Assembly (NCBI GenBank): GCA_026770585.1
Contig: MU646393.1
Span: forward strand, 471,243-498,513
Length of the DNA stretch: 27,271 nt
Direction: 5' to 3'
DNA from: Baffinella frigidus
Lineage: Eukaryota > Cryptophyceae > Cryptomonadales > Baffinellaceae
Shown here: positions 22,585 to 27,271 of the stretch, piece by piece
Numbering within the stretch: position 1 is the first letter of the stretch
Layout: every line of letters starts with the position of its first letter
Translations under genes and position numbers: made by a program
Notes under the pieces: generated by a model
What the model saw: the letters and a program-made list of their open reading frames with translations, nothing else
The model's database searches: none
Told to the model about the DNA's origin: nothing

Positions 22585-25500
22585 ATGGCCGACGCACAGC
22601 CTGAGGCGGCTGCCGGGGACACAAAGGGAGGTCAGAACCCGTCCTGCCGCGCTGGATTCAGTTCATCGAATTGGCGCTGGGCGCTCAGAGCCCTGCCCCG
22701 TCAGTTTCCTGGGGCTCGCTCCGATCCCCTTTCGATTTGGAACGGTGAGCTGGCAGCTCCCTAACGGTGTGTGATTGGCCACGGCAGGGTCGTTTGCGCG
22801 CCGCGACAAGCTCATCGATATCCAGAAGAAGGCCCAGGTCAGCAAGTGCTCCCGGCGCTTCCACCACCATGCCTTCCTAGAGCACCCGAGGGGGCGTTGG
22901 GTGAGGGTAGCTTAGATCCGCAACGAATAGGGGGTCGGCAGCGTCAGAGCCTGCTGCAGGTCGTGGGAGGAGCCGAGCGTTTTCCCTGCGGGGGCCTGCG
23001 GGACGGGCGGGGCAGGAGCTGACGCAGTGAGGGGGGACAGGCGCGGTGGGATGCGGAGAAGTGCTTTGAGCAGGATGCCGAGGAGGGAGAGGGCGGGGAT
23101 GGGAAGCACTTCGTCACCTTCCCGTACCCGTACATGAACGGCACGCCCCCCTCCCCTGGGCCCTCGCGGGCGGGAAACCTCGGCTGTGCGTTCACGCCAC
23201 TCTGAGAGCTTAGCGTGCACGGGATTCCCCTTTGGACGAATGAAGAGATCGCACGCTGTTAACGAGCGGTTGCGGGGCAGGCATGCTCCACATCGGGCAC
23301 ACGTTCTCGCTCTCCAAGACGGAGTTCTCGATGGGGTTCGAGCGCCTGCAGGGGAAGAAGACCCTGTGGCCCTTTGGCTTCCACTGCACGGGCATGCCTA
23401 TCCAGGTCCTGCTCCCCGCCCGCCTCTCCCCGCACCTCTGAATCACCCGGGTTGCCTCGCGGACTATTCTTAAGTTGACTTGCGGGGGTTAAGGCGAAAA
23501 TGCGTCAGATGTTGAGCGGGAAAGAGCCCGGTCTCACCAAATTGGTCACCCAATTGATGAGCCCAAATTCACTAAGTCCGCGGCTCTCGCGCTGCCTTGC
23601 CTGCGCTCTGTCTTTCTGGATAAGTGTACACCCTAATTCCGGCATCGACCCCGGCATTCCTCAGAGTACTACCGTAGGCAATACAGTAGGGTACTACGGA
23701 ACGCCGGAATTGGGTTGCCGACGGAATTAGGGTGTACACCCTTACCAAAGGGGTGTGTTTCTGCGAACGAAGGGGCGTGCTGGTGTGACGCGGGGCGGGG
23801 CAGTGAAATGGTCACGAGGAGCGACGTGGACCAGGCCGCTCGCGCACGCTGCATAACTGGTCAAACAACTGGTCAAATAACTGGTCAAATAACTGGTCAA
23901 ATATGCGCTGTGTTGTCACTGGCATGCGCTGTTTTGCTGTGTGTGAAGGGGTGTTGTGGTATGACGTGGGGTGGATCAAACCGTCTCTCTCTGAAACGCT
24001 CCCGGGCCCCAGCGCCTTCATATGGGATGGAGTTGAGGGTTCAGCGTGCCCCTCGTACGAGAATGCTGAGGTTCTGCGAGCAGCCACCCGTAGCAGCTTG
24101 TCCCGGGTCCTTGCAAAGATCCGGGATTTTATAAAAAGAATCTTATTTATTCCTAGGACCCTACAGTAGGAAGGGCCTAGGGACCTACGAATTGCTGACG
24201 GGAGATACCAATGAGAGCTTGTGATGTTCTGCGAGAGCAGGCTCGTCTCAACGAAAGTATTAATTAATTGCTTTTGACGCAACAAAATTTTCTACAAAAA
24301 TGCTCTACTGTTACATTTACGAGCAAATTGTGTAGTAATTTTCGTTATTAAAAAGGAATTGATTATTACTTCTTTGGAGATTAAGGCAGCGGCGCACATC
24401 CGCAGAGATAACGTGGCCAATAGTGAGCTAGAAGATTCATGAGTAATTATGGCTAGAAGATTCAAGAGGAATTATGGCTAGAAGATTCCAGAGCAATTAT
24501 GGCTAGACGATTCAGGAGTCATTATTGGCAGGCGGCGGACAATCTGCTATCGAGGCTAGACCATAAGTCCTTGAAATTGAACCTTCTGTGTTGTAAAATG
24601 GGCCTCATTTCGTCGGTTTGGTGGTGCCTTATCCCACCCTGTCCTCGGGTCAGATAGGAAAGACTTTTGGAGGGGGGTCATCTGTGGCGGGACGACATCA
24701 ACATCACGCGTTGGAGCGATTTCACAGTGGAATCGCTGCGCTGCGTTGTTGTTGCGCACCAAGGGGTGTTCTGACGCGGGGCTATGCCGCGTTTAGGGTT
24801 TGGGTTTTAGGGTTTGGGGTTTGGGGTTTGGGGTTTAGGGCCATCTAAATTGTGTGGTGGCGTGACGCGGGGCGGTTCTGTAGCCGACAGGGTACCCATG
24901 GGGTTCTGCGAAAGGGTATACGAAAGGGATCTACACTGCTAGCCAGAAGATTTTGTATTAGTCAACTTTGAAAAAAATGGGAGAGAGGAGTAGTAAAATG
25001 GACGCCACCATGGCGTCCGGGATTCTTAAGTGGACTGTTTCAAGGGGAGGTTGACTTGAGCAAAAAATCCTGGCCAGCAGTGTACTCAGGGATTCTGTGT
25101 ACAACGATGTGTCCTGGCGCGGGGTGGGGCGGTCCCCATCATTACTCTTGAGTCTTCTCATCTTCCCATCATTACTCTTGAGTCTTCCCACGACAGAGTC
25201 TTCGAAGGGGTCGCCAAAAGTCAATTCCCCTGCAAGGCAGTAGTTTTCAAAAGTCAAAAACCGTGTCCTGACACGGTTGAAAAAATTAACCCCCTCCTGC
25301 ACTCTGGCGTGGTCTGAGGTTCCCATCATTACGCTTGAGTCTTCCAAGGCTCCCATCATTGCTCTCGAGTCTTCTAGCCATAATAACTCTTTCGGTAGGC
25401 GGCGGCATTACTCTTGAGTCTTCAAATCTTGCCAGCATTAATTACGCTTCAGTCTTCTGAGGTTCCCATCATTGCTCGTGAGTCTTCTAGCCATAATTAC

Positions 25501-25800
25501 TCTTTCGGTAGGCGGCGGCGGAAAACTTGGTGGGCATGTTAGTTCTGATTGGCAACACACGGATTCTTTCTTTCGGTAGGCGGCGGCGAGCCATCATTAC
25601 GCTTGAGTCTTGTAATCTTTCATCATTGCGCTTGAGTCTTGTAAGGTTTCCAGCATTGCTCTCGAGTCTTCTAGCCATAATTACTCTTTCGGTAGGCGGC
25701 GGCGGACAACCTGCGGCGGGACATCATCAACATGTACAAGGATCTCAACACGGACGAGGAGGAGAAGGAGGCCGAGGCCGCCGCCGAGGCTGAGGCCAAG
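22585..25800 (+). CDS. LARS1: Cytosolic leucyl-tRNA synthetase, 5' part (five exons)
   Basis: Charges tRNA-Leu with leucine in the cytosol (class I synthetase, eukaryotic/archaeal type). Exons are 22585-22630, 22788-22837, 23041-23140, 23281-23405 and 25696-25800; all phases join, giving 142 residues of a protein usually over 1,000 long. Residues 17-43 ([27 protein letters not shown]) match the family's N-terminal helix. [11 protein letters not shown] is at 56-66, [12 protein letters not shown] with the HIGH-box HIGH at 69-72, and GFHCTGMPI at 98-106, all Rossmann-fold active-site landmarks. Exon 5 ([18 protein letters not shown], then an acidic Glu/Ala stretch) matches the segment after GMPI. 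The ATG at 22585 gives a short acidic N-terminus with no organellar signal. Intron 3 uses a GC donor. Intron 4 is 2,290 bp and intron 5 runs past the window. KMSKS and editing domains lie beyond the right edge. Confidence 0.95.
23406..23620. other. Intron 4 start, no element recognised
   Basis: GTCCTG donor. CCAAATTGGTCACCCAATTG at 23538 is a weak palindrome. Nothing else stands out before the MITE at 23624. Confidence 0.5.
23624..23739. mobile_element. MITE, GTGTACACCCTAATTCCG ends (116 bp), intron 4
   Basis: GTGTACACCCTAATTCCG is inverted at 23722-23739. An inner CCGGCATTCC/GGAACGCCGG stem and TACTACCGTAGG..GGGTACTACGG follow. Non-coding; it lies inside the leucyl-tRNA synthetase gene. Confidence 0.88.
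23740..24239. repeat. Intron 4: (AACTGGTCAAAT)4 and GTGACGCGGGG repeats
   Basis: TGGTCAAA(C/T)AAC occurs four times in tandem at 23859-23901. GGGGTGT..GTGACGCGGGG or a close form occurs at 23785, 23949, 24762 and 24853. A Family-1-like core CCTAGGACCCTACAGTAGG lies at 24152-24170. Confidence 0.8.
24240..24380. mobile_element. AT-rich MITE, 14447 family (diverged), intron 4
   Basis: On the reverse strand AAAATTACTACACAATTTGC, then TAACAGTAGAGC and TTTTGTAGAAAATTT follows the block order of 14447-14589. The terminal repeats are worn. Confidence 0.6.
24431..24555. repeat. 4 x 25-bp minisatellite plus exon-5 decoy, intron 4
   Basis: GAAGATTCAAGAGTAATTAT, GGCTA repeats four times exactly in 25-base register. 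It is the reverse complement of the unit that forms the 3' splice region of exon 5. Directly after it GGCAG|GCGGCGGACAATCTGC copies the start of exon 5 (AADNL) and then diverges. Confidence 0.85.
24556..25129. other. Intron 4 middle, short telomere-like tract
   Basis: TTTAGGGTTTGGG units lie at 24793-24841 (G-strand). CTGTGGCGGGACGACATCAA, CAT at 24683 resembles the RRDIIN codons of exon 5 and may be another worn copy. ATGGACGCCACCATGGCGTC at 24998 is a hairpin. Confidence 0.6.
25130..25690. repeat. CATCATTACTCTTGAGTCTTC minisatellite with decoy acceptors
   Basis: At least ten copies of CATCATTACTCTTGAGTCTT, C and variants. Three of them are followed by CTCTTTCGGTAG|GCGGCGGC (25399, 25512) or TTCTTTCGGTAG|GCGGCGGC (25580). 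These are copies of the true exon-5 acceptor (ends 25695), with 8 to 11 bases of exon attached. Confidence 0.9.
25188..25312 (-). mobile_element. CCACGCCAGA-family MITE, TSD TC, intron 4
   Basis: 125 bp, inverted relative to 26005-26129 and about 90% identical to it. TC flanks both sides (25186-25187, 25313-25314). Its left end carries CCACGACAGA, a one-base change in the terminal repeat. Confidence 0.93.
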
Positions 25801-25803
25801 GTC

Positions 25804-25805
<2 letters not shown>

Positions 25806-25890
<85 letters not shown>

Positions 25891-25937
25891 ATGTCTCTCT
25901 CGTGCGCGCTCTCTCTCGCTCCCTCTCTCTCTCGTAG
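25806..25937. repeat. (CT)n/(CG)n microsatellite, intron 5 start
   Basis: Begins six bases after the exon-5 donor (GTCGGG). It contains a (CG)7 block at 25842. The Ser/Leu/Arg frames through it are artefacts. Confidence 0.95.
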
Positions 25938-26004
25938 TCCACCCAACGCGTCTCCATTCGACATCCTGTGTGGCGGGCATACCCGCCGCCGATGCCGAGG
26001 CCAA

Positions 26005-26129
26005 CCACGCCAGAGTGGAGGAGGGGGTTGATTTTTTTAAACCGTATCAGAATACGGTATTTGACTTTGAAAACCACTGCCTTGAAGGGGAATTGACTTT
26101 TGGCGACCCCTTCGAAGACTCTGGCGTGG
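26005..26129 (+). mobile_element. CCACGCCAGA-family MITE, TSD AA, intron 5
   Basis: Perfect ends CCACGCCAGAGT and its inverse. AA flanks at 26003-26004 and 26130-26131. A central stem-loop ACCGTAT CAGA ATACGGT is present. It lies immediately after CCGCCGATGCCGAGGCCAA (25986-26004), which resembles the last codons of exon 5. Confidence 0.94.
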
Positions 26130-26149
26130 AAGGTCCTCTACGAAACCCA

Positions 26150-26480
26150 AAACGAATCCCTAACCTTACAAACCCCCAACCTTACGAATCCCTAACCTTA
26201 CGAATCCCTAACCTTACGAATCCCCAACCTTACGAATCCCTAACCTTACGAATCCCTAACCTTACGAACCTCTAACCTTACGAATCCCTAACCTTACGAA
26301 CCCCTAACCTTACGAATTCCTAACCTTTCGGATCCCTTACCTTCAACACTAAACCCTCAAACCCTCAAACCCCTAAACCCTAAACCCTGCACCAGAAACC
26401 CTGAACACACAACACCATACACTAAACACTTGACCGCAAACCGGAAACCCTGACGCTTGAACCCTGCGGCACCCAACCCG
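26150..26480. repeat. (CGAATCCCTAACCTTA)n and telomere-like array, intron 5
   Basis: A 16-base unit CGAATCCCTAACCTTA is repeated about 11 times to 26345, then decays into CCCTAAA/CCCTCAA-like sequence to about 26470. The unit looks like a telomere-like heptamer fused to a 9-mer. Confidence 0.9.
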
Positions 26481-26590
26481 CGTTCGCCACTGTTACTTCT
26501 TAAGTTAACAGAGGTTCCACTTTTGCTTTGAGACGTTCCACTCTCGACTTTTGTCTCGGTGGGCCGCGCTCTGTCCCAGCCCCGGCCATT
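26481..26590. repeat. Second copy of a 44-bp repeat
   Basis: TTCTTAAGTTAACAGAGGTT, CCACTTTTGCTTTGAGACGT, TCCA at 26498-26541 differs by one base from 15117-15160. Flanking unrelated. Confidence 0.85.
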
Positions 26591-26718
26591 CCACGCCAGA
26601 TTGATCGAGGGAAACCGACGCCTTATCCACGTAAGATCTGACGTGGTTGACTTAAGGATTTAAGGGGTTTCCCTTGTAAAAGATGTCAAAAGTGGATGTT
26701 TCGATCATTCTGGCGTGG
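26591..26718 (-). mobile_element. CCACGCCAGA-family MITE, TSD TT, intron 5
   Basis: CCACGCCAGATTGATCGA with one mismatch in its inverse at 26701-26718. TT flanks both sides. The interior is the reverse of 5525-5640 (GGGAAACCGACGCCTTATCC, GATGTCAAAAGTGGATGTTT). Confidence 0.92.
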
Positions 26719-26746
26719 TTCGTTTCCCCTCCCTGGAGTGGAGGGG

Positions 26747-26956
26747 CCACTCGAGAATGCTAGAGGGGGCGATTTAAAACCGAACATGTAAAGTCTTTGC
26801 TTCACAAATACTCAAATTTGTACCAGGATAAGATAAAAGTAACCTCGCGCCTGGCATAAATTCAGCCAGGCACGAGGTTACTTTGCCTTATCCTGGTACA
26901 AATATTTACAACTTTTTTTTCACATGTAAACAGGCCCCTCTAGCGTTCTCGTGTGG
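26747..26956. mobile_element. MITE with long internal hairpin, TSD GG (210 bp), intron 5
   Basis: CCACTCGAGAATGCTAGAGG at the left faces the inverse of CCACACGAGAACGCTAGAGG. GG flanks both sides (26745-26746, 26957-26958). The centre (26814-26903) is a near-perfect hairpin, about 40 bp per arm. Confidence 0.9.
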
Positions 26957-27149
26957 GGAAGCGCTCTGTGTGAAACGCTTTTTCGAACCAGCACCCGATG
27001 CCGCACGCATGCTGCTTTCAAAAAATTGAACCAGCATCCCCCCCAAACCGTCGCGAGATTTGGTTTTGAGCACACTCCACGTGTGGACATACTGGACACC
27101 GTCGCATGGCTTTTTTTGTCCACGCCACTTGACTGAGCCCTGCCCCTAC
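26957..27149. other. Intron 5, unassigned
   Basis: No element, exon or repeat recognised. The frames on both strands lack protein-like features. Confidence 0.4.
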
Positions 27150-27271
27150 CACTTACACCCTACACCCTGAACCCCAGACCCTAAACCCCAAACACTAAAA
27201 CCTAAACCCTAGACCCCTAAACCCCAAACCCCAAACCCCAAACCCCAAACCCCAAACCCCAAACCCCAAAC
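27150..27271. repeat. Telomere-like array (CCCCAAA/CCCTAAA)
   Basis: Tandem CCCTACA, CCCTAAA and then at least seven perfect CCCCAAA units up to the window edge. Confidence 0.93.

Noticed and set aside
24386-24422. Possible alternative exon 5 ([12 protein letters not shown] between AG and GTGAGC)
   Set aside because: It fits the phase and resembles exon 5, but the match is weaker than 25696-25800 and lacks the acidic extension; at most a worn copy.
25671-26031. Arg/Glu-rich and Ser/Leu-rich frames through the CT tract
   Set aside because: Dinucleotide-repeat artefacts downstream of the exon-5 donor; on the plus strand the only real coding part ends at 25800.

Overview
This is eukaryotic nuclear DNA. 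It is dense in repeats and poor in genes. Two protein-coding loci can be read with confidence, and both contain spliceosomal introns. The organism is probably a protist or alga with a large genome and plant-type telomere chemistry, because long degenerate TTTAGGG/CCCTAAA-like arrays occur throughout. All five high-confidence intron acceptors have AG followed by G, and five of the six donors begin GTC while one is GC. That pattern suggests a microalga or alveolate, but the sequence alone does not fix the lineage.

Layout. 1-2.7 kb: an AT microsatellite, a hydrophobic candidate exon, short transposons, and a candidate two-exon gene 3' end whose intron is filled with CCCTACA arrays. 2.7-8.1 kb: short transposons, telomere-like arrays at 3.9-4.8 kb (C-rich strand) and 6.2-7.1 kb (G-rich strand), two broken ankyrin-repeat fragments beside them, and an intact two-exon secreted ankyrin-repeat gene on the minus strand (7157-8046). 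8.2-13.1 kb: dispersed repeat units and heavily nested miniature inverted-repeat transposons (MITEs), including a three-level nest at 10.33-11.08 kb and an 81-base assembly gap. 13.1-14.1 kb: minus-strand membrane-segment exons in several partial copies. 14.4-20.2 kb: a field of different MITE families, a tandem array of 5'-splice-site-like GTGAGT/GTAAGT, and small candidate exons. 20.2-22.3 kb: microsatellites and candidate exons, mostly on the minus strand. 22.585 kb to the right edge: the 5' part of a cytosolic leucyl-tRNA synthetase gene on the plus strand, with five exons visible. Its introns 4 and 5 are stuffed with MITEs, minisatellites and telomere-like repeats.

Two themes stand out. 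First, at least a dozen MITE families can be defined from the window itself. One (CAGGGGTACC ends, TA duplication) is proved mobile by an empty/filled site comparison. A group with CCAC...GTGG ends makes 2-bp duplications of varied sequence. Second, at several unrelated loci the edge of an exon together with its splice site has been copied, usually next to a microsatellite or minisatellite. The copies act as potential decoy splice sites; the clearest case is exon 5 of the leucyl-tRNA synthetase gene. That exon is also bracketed by two inverted copies of one MITE whose stem-loop shows a compensatory base change.

Apart from the synthetase (translation) and the ankyrin protein (secreted or endomembrane binding scaffold), no shared pathway connects the genes. 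Single-exon candidates are scored low.
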